NCBI GenBank assembly: GCA_002790195.1
Contig: PFUR01000035.1
Location: forward strand, 20,051-56,210
DNA from: Flavobacteriales bacterium CG_4_9_14_3_um_filter_40_17
GTDB lineage: Bacteria; Bacteroidota; Bacteroidia; Flavobacteriales; Flavobacteriaceae
DNA: 36,160 bases
Direction of reading: 5' to 3'
Positions 9,136 through 17,442 of the stretch are shown here, in pieces. The position numbers and the translations under genes are program-made. The first letter of the stretch is position 1. Each line of letters starts with the position of its first letter. Below the pieces are notes generated by a model. It saw only the letters and a program-made list of their open reading frames with translations. It did not search any database and had not been told where the DNA came from.

Positions 9136-11352
9136 TTAAAAAAGATACCCGACTTTGATATTGAAATTCCTTCCCAAATTTGGGATACCATCTATTTTTA
9201 GGCGGGAAAGATGCGGGATATAGGTTTCGTCAAAAAGATTGGTTCCCGAAACGGTTAGGCTCAATTCGTTCTTGTTGATTGCAAATGATCCTCCCAACCC
9301 CGCACTGACTAAGTTGTAACTATCCGAAACGGTTTCAAACGTACTGGCTTTGTTTTGCTCGAAGGAGTAACTATCCTTTACAAAAACGTACGCATTTTTT
9401 AAAAATCCAATTTTGTAAAACTCAATCCGCAGGGTATTTGAAATTGTATTCGCGGGAATCAAAGGCAAGTCTTCTCCTCCGTTTATTTTCCCCAAAACGG
9501 TTTCAAAACTACTTTCCAAATGCAACCAATCGAGTGGGTGAGGGTGGAGGTGTAACGTGATTTCGCCTCCGAATAGATGCGCATCGGTTTGAACGAAATT
9601 AAAAACTTGTTCATTGCCGATAAATCTATTTTCAGGATCTACAAAAATGAAATCATTTATTTTATTTAAAAATCCGTCAAGTGCCAATTCTAAATGTTCA
9701 TTGGTGTACTCTAACGATAGGTCTGTTTGAAAATTTTGTTCAATTCCCAAACTTGAATTGCCTATTTCGAATCGGTTTGTTCCTTCGTGAAGACCGTTTG
9801 AGGCGAGTTCGGCTAAGTTGGGCGAACGGCTTCCGGAAGCAAAATTGAGCCGGGAGGTGATGTTTTTTGTCAAAAAAGACCGCAGGCCGATGGCTGCGTT
9901 AAAACTTGTGAAGCTTCTGTCAAAATTTTCACTAAATCCTTCTTCGCCGATTTCCCCCTTGTCTTTGGCTCGGATGTTTCGGCTGTCAACTCTTACCCCA
10001 AACTGAACAGCATGTTTGTCATTCAAGGTATATAATCCGGTTGCTGCTAAGCCGATGTCCTTGACGATGGCATCGGGGATGAGTTGTTCTTCACCAAAAT
10101 TTGCATTGTCTTGATACATACCCTGTGCAGCCAATATGGTTTCGAACTTTTTAAGTTTAGGGAAATAATATTTTAAGTCATAGTTGAACGTATTCAACCG
10201 GAAGCCCAAAGCCGCGACTGTCCTGCTGTCTTCCAATTCTTTCCGATTGTTGTACAAGTAACCCAAATTCAGTTCAATACGCGTTGAATTATCCATTTGC
10301 AAAACAGACTGTGAGCTCAAAATGTGGTTGTCGATATCCTGAAAGGGCGTTTCCATAGATTTTGACCGGCTTTGTGTACCTATATCTTCCGGAAGCCCAA
10401 CACGAAACCGGTTATAATTGTACCGCAAAGTAGTTTTGAAATTTTTGTGGTTATATCCTGCGGCTGTTTTCAAGTCTAATTCGTTAAATCGTGAATTGGT
10501 GACTAAACCATCGTCGGGTGTTTTGTAATCTGCATGGCTACTTTGGCTGCCATTAATCAGGTATTTAAACTTTTCACCCGAAATTTTGTAGCCGATATTC
10601 GACTTGATACCTTCAGTGTTGGTTACGTATTCGAAGGAAGCTTTACCGGAATTTGTGTTAGCGGCTGCAAATGCTTCCGGGTTGAAATACAGCACACCGC
10701 CCAACGCATCGCTGCCATACAAAAGAGACGCAGGCCCCTTGATGACTTCTACACTTTCAAAACCACTTTCGCCCAGACCCAAACCGTGCTCATCTCCAAA
10801 TTGTTGGTTTTCGAGCCGGACTCCTTGTGAATAAACCAGTACCCGGTTACCGGTCAACCCTCTGATGACGGGCTTTCCAATACTGAGCCCGGTACTGAAA
10901 TTGGATACGCCGGGAATATTTGTAAGGCTTTCGGCGAGTGTTGATGAGCCATTTTTAAACAGGGATTCGATTGTTTGCTTTTCAACTTTCATCACGTTTT
11001 CTTTCTGAAGTCGTTGAAAAGGCGTAGAAACGAGGACTTCATTCATCTCAAAAACCGATGTTTTGAGCGAAACGGTAATTTCTGAAGGACCGTTTGAAGG
11101 ATTAATACTTATTGAATAAGTTTCATATCCGATCAGTGAAATAACCAACCGAATGGTTCCTCCCGGGAGGTTCTTTAAAACAAAAACACCCTTTTGGTCT
11201 GTAACTGTCCCTTTCTCGATTTGTGGGATATAAACATTGGCTCCTTGGAGCAACTCGCCCGTCGATGCATCTTTGACCGAACCGCTTATTTGGTTTTGTG
11301 TGAAAGCAGACAAACCTGCAAATGCAAATAGTAGAAAAAACAAATTTTTCAT
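9136..11352 (-). CDS. TonB-dependent outer-membrane receptor, possibly for a metal
   Basis: This 738-residue protein is an outer-membrane gated channel driven by TonB. In order: a signal peptide ending FAGLSAFTQ, a CarboxypepD_reg-like domain (residues 22-105; GSVKDASTGELLQGANVYI), a plug domain (about 115-230; SLTNIPGVSNFSTG, VIRGLTGNRVLVY, SVEVIKGPASLLYGSDALGG), and a 22-strand-type barrel ending in the usual terminal phenylalanine (GYLF). The plug segment NQQFGDEHGLGLGES resembles that of ZnuD-like zinc or copper receptors rather than SusC-type sugar receptors, and no SusD is adjacent; substrate assignment remains inference. It is the last gene of a four-gene leftward unit and follows a small Cys/His-rich protein by 47 bases. 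Confidence 0.88.
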   Translation of the reverse strand: MKNLFFLLFAFAGLSAFTQNQISGSVKDASTGELLQGANVYIPQIEKGTVTDQKGVFVLKNLPGGTIRLVISLIGYETYSISINPSNGPSEITVSLKTSVFEMNEVLVSTPFQRLQKENVMKVEKQTIESLFKNGSSTLAESLTNIPGVSNFSTGLSIGKPVIRGLTGNRVLVYSQGVRLENQQFGDEHGLGLGESGFESVEVIKGPASLLYGSDALGGVLYFNPEAFAAANTNSGKASFEYVTNTEGIKSNIGYKISGEKFKYLINGSQSSHADYKTPDDGLVTNSRFNELDLKTAAGYNHKNFKTTLRYNYNRFRVGLPEDIGTQSRSKSMETPFQDIDNHILSSQSVLQMDNSTRIELNLGYLYNNRKELEDSRTVAALGFRLNTFNYDLKYYFPKLKKFETILAAQGMYQDNANFGEEQLIPDAIVKDIGLAATGLYTLNDKHAVQFGVRVDSRNIRAKDKGEIGEEGFSENFDRSFTSFNAAIGLRSFLTKNITSRLNFASGSRSPNLAELASNGLHEGTNRFEIGNSSLGIEQNFQTDLSLEYTNEHLELALDGFLNKINDFIFVDPENRFIGNEQVFNFVQTDAHLFGGEITLHLHPHPLDWLHLESSFETVLGKINGGEDLPLIPANTISNTLRIEFYKIGFLKNAYVFVKDSYSFEQNKASTFETVSDSYNLVSAGLGGSFAINKNELSLTVSGTNLFDETYIPHLSRLKIDGIPNLGRNFNIKVGYLF

Positions 11353-11399
11353 GATGAAAATAACTTAGAAAATAATAAATTTTTTTAAAAATAAATTAA

Positions 11400-11732
11400 C
11401 TAAGCTATGGTCGGAGGCCCTCTGAGGCTATAAGAATGTGCTAAATTAAATTTTAAAAAAGAGTGGTAGGACGATACAGTATCAAGATTGAAAATAATCG
11501 TATAACTTTCAAACGAATTTGATTTGAAATCGACAATTAGGGAAAAATGAATACCGCAAAATTTACAGTCGAGGGGTTTTTCGTGAAAATGAACAGGCCC
11601 AGTTTGTGTGCAGATTTTGGCACTGTGATGATAAATGCTGTGTGTCAGTTTTGCAATATCTATTCCCAAAAAGCTGATAGCCAGAAGTGAAGAAATAAAT
11701 AAACCCAATAAATTAGTGCGATTAGGAATCAT
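11400..11732 (-). CDS. Small Cys/His-rich exported or membrane protein ending in RGPP
   Basis: A 110-residue protein with one N-terminal hydrophobic segment (LLGLFISSLLAISFLGI), then a cluster of potential metal ligands between residues 31 and 62 (H31, H35, H36, C41, H48, H50, C56, C59, H62, with C56-x2-C59), and a C-terminal LRGPP motif (residues 103-107). Its size, CxxC/His cluster and RGPP end recall DUF2946-like small proteins that occur beside TonB receptors in other bacteria; I cannot confirm family membership from sequence alone. The start overlaps the preceding DUF6787 gene by 11 bases and the receptor gene follows, so all three are probably co-transcribed. A role in holding or delivering a metal ion at the cell envelope is a reasonable inference. 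Confidence 0.7.
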   Translation of the reverse strand: MIPNRTNLLGLFISSLLAISFLGIDIAKLTHSIYHHSAKICTQTGPVHFHEKPLDCKFCGIHFSLIVDFKSNSFESYTIIFNLDTVSSYHSFLKFNLAHSYSLRGPPTIA

Positions 11733-12042
11733 CAGGTTTTTTTAGAAATTTTGCCAAGCCCATGTGGCTCAACATTTTTTTCACAAAGTTGAAAAAAAAT
11801 CGATATTCACCAAACAACCAACCGATTATTATAATTAAAACTTTATAAACCGGCAAAATAAGTATGATGTACAAAGGCCAATAAATAAATGGGTTTACTT
11901 CGCCTCGGTGCAATCCGAAAAAATCGAGTAAAGGAGCAGAAAGCCTTGCGGAAAGTGTGCCGGTAAGAGCAAACACCAACAAGATTTTCGCCAATTGAAA
12001 ATTTGATTGAATCTTCCACCGCTCTTTTAATGTTTTACCCAT
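11722..12042 (-). CDS. DUF6787 family small membrane protein
   Basis: This 106-residue protein begins with a basic segment (KTLKERWKIQSNFQL) followed by two strongly hydrophobic helices (ILLVFALTGTLSARLSAP and YWPLYIILILPVYKVLIIII) and a basic tail (FVKKMLSHMGLAKFLKKP). The sequence matches my memory of DUF6787, a Bacteroidota family of unknown function. The gene lies 6 bases after the DUF6146 gene and overlaps the next gene by 11 bases, so it is inside an operon. Nothing catalytic is visible. Confidence 0.72.
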   Translation of the reverse strand: MGKTLKERWKIQSNFQLAKILLVFALTGTLSARLSAPLLDFFGLHRGEVNPFIYWPLYIILILPVYKVLIIIIGWLFGEYRFFFNFVKKMLSHMGLAKFLKKPDDS

Positions 12043-12048
12043 GTGTTG

Positions 12049-12462
12049 TCAGTAGTATCGCAGGTTCTGTTTATATTTTTTTTGAAAATATTCAAAATAC
12101 ATATAAAGCAAATAGTTGACATCCAGCCCGTAATGAATATTAGGTTCGTAGTTGATTTGTTGAAAATATAAATTAGGGTCGTATCGCTGCGGCTCTAATA
12201 CCCTTTGGTTGTAGGTCTGAACATAAAAACGGTTTCGTGTTTCCAAAAACGATTCAGAAAAAAATTCTTTAGGCCTTTGGGTAACTAACCAACTGTCAAA
12301 ACCAACTTCAATAATGATAATTTCGTACTCGAGCGAATCATTGGCTATGCGGATGGTGTCTTGCTTTTGCACCACTATATCCGCTTTCTTATCTGTCTTC
12401 TTTTGGGCAAAAACTTGAAAAGAAATTGCCATCAGAAGCAGCAGGATTGGTATTTTTTTCAT
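12049..12462 (-). CDS. DUF6146 family secreted protein
   Basis: A 137-residue protein with a signal peptide (MKKIPILLLLMAISFQVFAQ) lacking a lipobox cysteine, so it is predicted to be released into the periplasm. The mature part contains the conserved DUF6146 pattern: YEIIIIEVGFDSWL, a RNRFYVQTYNQRV segment, RYDPNLYFQQINYEPNIHYG, and a tyrosine-rich end (VNYLLYMYFEYFQKKY). The family is restricted to Bacteroidota as far as I know and has no assigned function. It is the first gene of the leftward unit with DUF6787, the RGPP protein and the TonB receptor. A -7 box and a palindrome stand directly upstream. Confidence 0.8.
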   Translation of the reverse strand: MKKIPILLLLMAISFQVFAQKKTDKKADIVVQKQDTIRIANDSLEYEIIIIEVGFDSWLVTQRPKEFFSESFLETRNRFYVQTYNQRVLEPQRYDPNLYFQQINYEPNIHYGLDVNYLLYMYFEYFQKKYKQNLRYY

Positions 12463-12478
12463 GTCACGAAGATTTTAC

Positions 12479-12508
12479 CAAAGATACTTAAATCTTCTAA
12501 TATTAGAA
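12479..12508 (-). promoter_or_regulatory. Promoter -7 box with 14-bp palindromic candidate operator
   Basis: On the minus strand TATCTTTG (12479-12486) is an exact TAnnTTTG match 16 bases before the DUF6146 start. Eight bases upstream of it is the perfect palindrome TTCTAATATTAGAA (12495-12508), placed in the spacer where a repressor or activator would act. A TTG -33 element is not visible, which would fit a regulated promoter. Confidence 0.5.
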
Positions 12509-12917
12509 TGTTTTGTAAACCTTTTCAGTGTTTGAGTTGTGTAAAAAAATGGGTGTTCACCAACTATGCTCTTTTGTGTTCCTACACCGCTGAACAGTAG
12601 TTGCCCTGTTTTTTTGTGGATTTTAAGGTTGTGATTCCGTTCTGTGGATAGTTACAAAAGTGGCTGTGCAGAAAGTAACTTAGTTATTTTTTGTTTGATA
12701 ATGAAACAAAGACAGTGTTTATAAAGCTTCTTAGATTCGTTTACTTTGATCGGTTTTGTGCATTATCCCTGTTTTGAAAGGACTGTTTTAATTACAATTT
12801 TCTTCATGTATGCTAAAGCAGTATTTGTATCGGTTTTGACACAGGAACTCCATAACCTAAGCTAGCTTTTACAATAAAATATTGTGCAATAGGCGAAAGT
12901 GGTATAAAGAGCAAAAT
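12509..12917. other. Non-coding gap between ferredoxin gene and DUF6146 promoter
   Basis: No reading frame here has coding character on either strand. A small hairpin, ACAATA-AAA-TATTGT (12871-12885), lies about 33 bases beyond the ferredoxin stop but has no T-run in either direction, so it is a weak terminator candidate. Nothing else is recognised. Confidence 0.5.
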
Positions 12918-13268
12918 TTAATCGGCATGCAACCATGCTTTCTTTTTCAAAAGTTGTTCTTCAGTTTCTACATGGTTTTTATCCGGAATACAGCAGTCAA
13001 CCGGGCAAACTTTTGCACATTGGGGTTCGTCATGAAATCCTTTGCATTCCGTACATTTGTCAGATACGATATAATAGAATTCGTCAGAATAAGGTTTGTT
13101 TTCCTTATCTGCATCTATTTCTTTACCTTGTAGACCCGTGACGACTCCACTAAGTGCCGTTTCATCGGAGTAAGACCAACTTTGATCAGGTTCGTAAATT
13201 GCATGGTTCGGGCACTCAGATATACAGGCGTCGCAATTTATGCATTCTTCTGTTATGGTAATAGCCAT
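12918..13268 (-). CDS. 2[4Fe-4S] ferredoxin
   Basis: This 116-residue soluble electron carrier has cluster-binding motif I as C9-x2-C12-x2-C15-x3-C19-P and motif II as C72-x2-C75-x8-C84-x3-C88-P. The eight-residue gap in motif II is that of the Allochromatium vinosum (Alvin) type, known for very low reduction potentials. Two further cysteines (C92, C93) follow, and an unusual stretch of about 50 residues separates the motifs; the C-terminal tail is charged and probably helical. It is divergent from korAB, the enzyme that reduces ferredoxin with 2-oxoglutarate, and close to a complex I cluster lacking its NADH module. It is therefore the natural candidate for the carrier between the two, which is inference. 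Confidence 0.92.
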   Translation of the reverse strand: MAITITEECINCDACISECPNHAIYEPDQSWSYSDETALSGVVTGLQGKEIDADKENKPYSDEFYYIVSDKCTECKGFHDEPQCAKVCPVDCCIPDKNHVETEEQLLKKKAWLHAD

Positions 13269-13428
13269 GTTTTGTGTGATTTATGATTAAATAACAATAA
13301 ATTTAATAAAAACTTTATTATCTTTAACTGATAAAAATCATGTTTCAAGAAAAAAATTGAAAATAATTTTGAATACATGTAAAAGCATTTTTTTGATGCT
13401 TTCAAGTTTTCTTATAATTTTTCAACTT

Positions 13429-15282
13429 ATGAAAACAAACAAAGAATTATTGCAACCTGAGGTTTTGGAAGCAGTAGTAATCCGGTTTGTCGGTGATTCC
13501 GGCGATGGGATGCAGTTAACTGGAACGCAATTCTCTGATACTTCTGCAATGTTTGGCAACGATGTTGCAACTTTTCCCAATTATCCGGCGGAAATCAGGG
13601 CTCCGCAAGGCAGTTTGTACGGTGTTTCAGGGTTTCAGGTTCACATCGGCAGTGTTGAGATTAGTACGCCTGGCGATCAGGTAGATTTGTTGGTAGCGAT
13701 GAATCCTGCGGGTTTGAAAACCAATTTATACGCGGTCAAACCGGGACATACAATCATAGTGGATACTGATGCATTCAACAAAAAGAACCTGGAAAAATCA
13801 CAATACGAAACCAACCCTTTGGAAGACGATAGTCTCAATAACTATCGCGTTATTGAAGTTGCCATGACTTCCTTAACAAAAGAAGCATTGAAAGATGTAG
13901 AAGGATTAGACAACAGAATGATCAACAGAAGCAAAAATATGTTTGCCTTGGGTATGGTCTATTGGATGTATAACCGCTCTATAGCACATACCATAGATTT
14001 TTTCAATAAAAAATTTAAAAACACCCCCAACCTGATTCAGTCAAACACCAAAGTACTCAACGCAGGATTTTATTTTGCGGAAACATTGGAATTAATACCC
14101 AATGCTTATACCATTTCCCCCGCCAAAATGAGACCCGGAAAATACCGCATCATCATGGGCAATATGGCCACGGCTTGGGGGTTTTTAGCAGCTGCAGAAA
14201 AATCAGGCTTGGAGTTGTTTTTGGGATCTTATCCCATCACACCGGCGACAGATATCTTACACGAATTGGTCAAACACAAGCATTTTGGTGTGAAAGCCTT
14301 TCAAGCCGAAGATGAAATTGCAGGTATAACCTCCGCCATTGGAGCTTCATTTGCCGGAGATTTAGCCATTACCACAACATCCGGACCGGGATTAGCTCTA
14401 AAAGGAGAAGCCATCGGTTTGGCTGTGATGACTGAATTGCCCTTAGTGATTGTGAACGTACAAAGAGGTGGCCCTTCCACCGGGTTGCCTACCAAAACAG
14501 AACAATCGGATTTGCTCCAAGCAATGTATGGCAGAAATGGCGAAAGCCCGGTTATCGTGATTGCAGCCAGTACGCCTGCCAACTGTTTCAACTTTGCTTA
14601 CGAAGCAGCACGATTGGCTTTGGAACACATGACACCGGTAATTTTGCTGACCGACGGGTACATTGCTAACGGATCGGCTCCTTGGAAAATAAGGACGGTT
14701 GACGAAATGCCGGAAATCAGGAACAACAAAATCTTGACACCAACCGAAAATTGGTACCCTTACAACCGCGATGAGATTACCTTGGCGCGCAATTGGGCCA
14801 TCCCAGGAACCAAAGATTTAGAACACCGTATTGGCGGCTTAGAAAAAGACAAAGTCACCGGAAATGTTTCTTATGTTCCCGAAAACCATGAGTACATGAC
14901 CCATATCCGGGCAGAGAAAATAAGAAGGGTGCAATACAATATCCCCGAACTCAAAACTGAATTTGCCGAAAAAGGGGATTTGTTGGTAGTCGGGTGGGGC
15001 GGAACCTACGGCACTTTGCATACAGCTACTAAACAGTTGTCGGAGGAAGGTTACAAAAACATAGGTTTTGCACATTTCAACTACATCAATCCGTTGCCTA
15101 AAAATACGGAAGAGGTATTGAAAAGATTTAAGAAAATAGTGGTTTGCGAATTGAACTCCGGGCAGTTTTCCAAAATTTTAAAAATAAACTTTGACGGATT
15201 GGACATCGCACAATTCAACAAAATACAAGGCCTTCCTTTCTCAAACGATGAGCTTATTCAACAATTTAAACAATGGATCTAA
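13429..15282 (+). CDS. korA: 2-oxoglutarate:ferredoxin oxidoreductase, alpha subunit (gamma-alpha fusion)
   Basis: This 617-residue subunit works with KorB to oxidise 2-oxoglutarate to succinyl-CoA while reducing ferredoxin. It has an N-terminal gamma domain (residues 15-200; VVIRFVGDSGDGMQLTG, FPNYPAEIRAP) and then the pyrimidine-binding alpha domain (about 230-450; GSYPITPATDILHEL, AFQAEDEIAG, TTSGPGLALKGEA, QRGGPSTGLPTKTEQSDL), followed by the transketolase C-terminal-like domain. The TGLPT and PITPAT motifs are typical of 2-oxoacid oxidoreductases of the Kor type. A longer frame opens at 13357, but the added residues are hydrophobic and unlike the family; the ATG at 13429 gives the expected N-terminus. 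The stop abuts korB. Confidence 0.93.
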   Translation: MKTNKELLQPEVLEAVVIRFVGDSGDGMQLTGTQFSDTSAMFGNDVATFPNYPAEIRAPQGSLYGVSGFQVHIGSVEISTPGDQVDLLVAMNPAGLKTNLYAVKPGHTIIVDTDAFNKKNLEKSQYETNPLEDDSLNNYRVIEVAMTSLTKEALKDVEGLDNRMINRSKNMFALGMVYWMYNRSIAHTIDFFNKKFKNTPNLIQSNTKVLNAGFYFAETLELIPNAYTISPAKMRPGKYRIIMGNMATAWGFLAAAEKSGLELFLGSYPITPATDILHELVKHKHFGVKAFQAEDEIAGITSAIGASFAGDLAITTTSGPGLALKGEAIGLAVMTELPLVIVNVQRGGPSTGLPTKTEQSDLLQAMYGRNGESPVIVIAASTPANCFNFAYEAARLALEHMTPVILLTDGYIANGSAPWKIRTVDEMPEIRNNKILTPTENWYPYNRDEITLARNWAIPGTKDLEHRIGGLEKDKVTGNVSYVPENHEYMTHIRAEKIRRVQYNIPELKTEFAEKGDLLVVGWGGTYGTLHTATKQLSEEGYKNIGFAHFNYINPLPKNTEEVLKRFKKIVVCELNSGQFSKILKINFDGLDIAQFNKIQGLPFSNDELIQQFKQWI

Positions 15283-15284
15283 TT

Positions 15285-16298
15285 ATGGAAGCTACAACAG
15301 TCGAAAAATATACGTTTAAAGATTTCGCCAGCGATCAAGAAGTCAGATGGTGCCCGGGTTGCGACGATTATGTCATCTTGCGGTCTATGCAGAAAGCGCT
15401 ACCCGAAATGGGGCTTAGAAGAGAAGATGTTGTGTTTATATCAGGGATTGGATGCTCTTCTCGGTTTCCTTATTACATGGAGACCTATGGCATGCATAGC
15501 ATTCACGGACGTGCTACAGCGATAGCCTCCGGTGTGAAATTAGCAAACCCTAAGTTAAGTGTGTGGGTGGTTACGGGCGACGGGGATTCGATGGCCATCG
15601 GAGGAAATCACTTTATCCATGTGTTGCGAAGAAACATCAATTTGAATATTCTTCTTTTTAATAACGAAATCTACGGACTCACCAAAGGACAGTTTTCTCC
15701 TACTTCTTTGGTAGGCCAAAAAACCAAATCATCGCCATACGGCAATACACAGCCTCCATTTTCACCGGGCGAACTAGCTATTGGGGCACAGGCGCGGTTT
15801 TTTGCTAGAATCGGTGGGAATACACCCAAAGAAATGACTGAGCTTTTTGTTGAAGCGGAAAAATTTAAAGGCACATCACTGATTGAAATACTCCAAAACT
15901 GTGTCATTTTTAATGACAACTGTTTTTCAAAATACACCGATAAAGATATACGCGAAGACAAGCAATTATTTGTTGAACACGGCAAACCGATGATTTTTGG
16001 CAAGAACAAAGACAAAGGGTTGGTATTGAACCGCCTCAAATTGGAAGTAGTAACCCTTGGTGAAAATGGGATTACAGAGGCCGACATATTGGTTCATGAT
16101 GCCAAAGAACAAGACCCGGCTTTGCATCTAATGTTGGTCAGATTGGACTATCCTTTGGTCACCGGTATCATTCGAAGCTTTGATGATGTCACGCTCGAAG
16201 AACGGGAAAAAGAATTGACTGCCAAGGTAAAAGCAGGTTCAAATTTTACCAAAACCGATGACTTGTTTTTCTCCGGAGAAACGTATGAGATTAAATAG
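15285..16298 (+). CDS. korB: 2-oxoglutarate:ferredoxin oxidoreductase, beta subunit
   Basis: The 337-residue beta subunit binds thiamine diphosphate and one [4Fe-4S] cluster. The cluster ligands are WCPGC near residue 25, GCSSR near 53 and the later cysteine in QNCVIFND. The ThDP/Mg motif is GDGDSMAIGGNHF followed by FNNEIYGLTKGQ. Both are textbook for KorB/PorB-type subunits, and the length is normal. Two starts are possible: ATG at 15273, which overlaps korA by 10 bases, and ATG at 15285, 2 bases after its stop. The second gives the usual METAT-like N-terminus and is preferred. Co-transcription with korA is near certain. The nuo operon begins 92 bases downstream on the same strand. Confidence 0.93.
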   Translation: MEATTVEKYTFKDFASDQEVRWCPGCDDYVILRSMQKALPEMGLRREDVVFISGIGCSSRFPYYMETYGMHSIHGRATAIASGVKLANPKLSVWVVTGDGDSMAIGGNHFIHVLRRNINLNILLFNNEIYGLTKGQFSPTSLVGQKTKSSPYGNTQPPFSPGELAIGAQARFFARIGGNTPKEMTELFVEAEKFKGTSLIEILQNCVIFNDNCFSKYTDKDIREDKQLFVEHGKPMIFGKNKDKGLVLNRLKLEVVTLGENGITEADILVHDAKEQDPALHLMLVRLDYPLVTGIIRSFDDVTLEEREKELTAKVKAGSNFTKTDDLFFSGETYEIK

Positions 16299-16311
16299 CA
16301 AATCCCGACAG

Positions 16312-16329
16312 TCCCGATTGCAATCGGGA
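16312..16329. repeat. 18-bp perfect palindrome between korB and nuoA
   Basis: TCCCGATTGCAATCGGGA is a perfect inverted repeat 13 bases after korB. It lacks a T-run on the plus strand, so it is a poor intrinsic terminator. It could be an mRNA-stabilising hairpin, a processing site or a copy of a dispersed palindrome. Confidence 0.6.
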
Positions 16330-16390
16330 TCGAAATCGAGAAAAAATTAACCAAAACTAAAACTTTAAACGCGAAATTTTAAAATAAAAA

Positions 16391-16741
16391 ATGGGATCGG
16401 AAGCAATTATCGTATTTTTATTAGCCGGAATCGTTTTGGTAGCCGGAGCAAATTTTCTGTCCGGTTTACTTTCACACAAATCGGACAATCCTCAAAAACG
16501 CGAACCCTACGAAAGTGGCATGAACACTATCGGTTCGACTTGGGTTCAGTTTAAAGTGGGCTACTATTTATATGCCATCCTATTCTTGATATTCGATGTG
16601 GAGGTTGCTTTTCTGATTCCTTGGGCAGTTGTTTTCAAGGAAGTGGGATCGGTAGCTTTGATTGAAATCATCCTATTTTTGGTCATTTTGGGATTGGGAT
16701 TGTTATACGCGTGGAAAAAAGGAGCATTAAAATGGGAGTAG
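16391..16741 (+). CDS. nuoA: Quinone oxidoreductase (complex I) subunit A
   Basis: This 116-residue membrane subunit sits where the hydrophilic arm meets the membrane arm and helps frame the quinone channel. It shows three hydrophobic helices, the loop motif KREPYESGM and the second-helix motif [15 protein letters not shown] with conserved acidic residues that belong to the proton pathway. Length matches the family. It opens the nuo operon, and its last 10 bases overlap the start of nuoB. The start ATG follows an A-rich leader. Confidence 0.95.
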   Translation: MGSEAIIVFLLAGIVLVAGANFLSGLLSHKSDNPQKREPYESGMNTIGSTWVQFKVGYYLYAILFLIFDVEVAFLIPWAVVFKEVGSVALIEIILFLVILGLGLLYAWKKGALKWE

Positions 16742-17328
16742 AAAAAACAAGATTTTTGAGTCAGGCTCAAGCAGAAGGGAGGTCTCAGCCGATACCGGAC
16801 GATTTTCCCGGAAAGGTAATCCCTGCAGGAAACGGAGCCAACGTGATAGTTACTTCGTTGGATAAAATCATCAATTGGGGACGATCTAATTCGCTTTGGT
16901 CACTCTATTTTGGCACGAGTTGTTGTGCCATCGAAATGATGCAGACCGGTGCCGCGCGCCACGATTATTCCCGGTTTGGTTTTGAGGTAGCTAGGCCTTC
17001 GCCCCGGCAAGCAGATTTAATCATCATTGCAGGAACCATTGTCAACAAAATGGCACCTGTCCTTCGCAGGTTGTACGATCAGATGGCCGAACCCAAATAT
17101 GTTATAGCCATGGGTGCATGTGCCATTTCCGGTGGCCCTTTTTTCTATAATACTTATTCGGTAGTCAAAGGTGCCGATCACGTAATCCCGGTGGATGTTT
17201 ATGTACCGGGTTGCCCGCCGCGCCCGGAAGCTTTGCTGGAAGGAATGCTGATGTTGCAAGATAAAATCCGCACCGAAAACATGAAGCACAAAACAAACCC
17301 GATTGACGGGTTTGACCAAGGGAAGTGA
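16732..17328 (+). CDS. nuoB: Complex I subunit B (N2 cluster protein)
   Basis: This 198-residue subunit holds the terminal iron-sulfur cluster N2, which passes electrons to quinone. All four ligands are visible: the adjacent pair C64-C65 ([10 protein letters not shown]), C130 (MGACAISGG) and C161 ([10 protein letters not shown]). So the electron exit of the complex is intact. The frame stays open to 16711, but the ATG at 16732 gives the usual position and a 10-base overlap with nuoA. The following 114 bases up to nuoC are non-coding, with a GCTTCG/CGAAGC hairpin near 17380-17394. Confidence 0.95.
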   Translation: MGVEKTRFLSQAQAEGRSQPIPDDFPGKVIPAGNGANVIVTSLDKIINWGRSNSLWSLYFGTSCCAIEMMQTGAARHDYSRFGFEVARPSPRQADLIIIAGTIVNKMAPVLRRLYDQMAEPKYVIAMGACAISGGPFFYNTYSVVKGADHVIPVDVYVPGCPPRPEALLEGMLMLQDKIRTENMKHKTNPIDGFDQGK

Positions 17329-17442
17329 AAAGAAAGACAATAGGCAAACAAGAAATACGACAACCTACTACCTGATGCTTCGACCCCGAAGCGCCGTAGC
17401 TCAGCATAAAAACCTGAAAGATTCAGATTAACACACGACAAA

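Noticed and set aside
12361-12600. Plus-strand frame of 79 codons over the DUF6146 start
   Set aside because: Antisense to the signal peptide and promoter region of a well-supported gene, no family features.
13357-13428. Upstream extension of korA
   Set aside because: The additional 24 residues are hydrophobic and foreign to the family; ATG at 13429 gives the standard N-terminus of a cytoplasmic enzyme.
16299-16390. Classic terminator after korB
   Set aside because: A palindrome is present but no T-run follows it on the coding strand, so it is reported as a repeat and not as a terminator.
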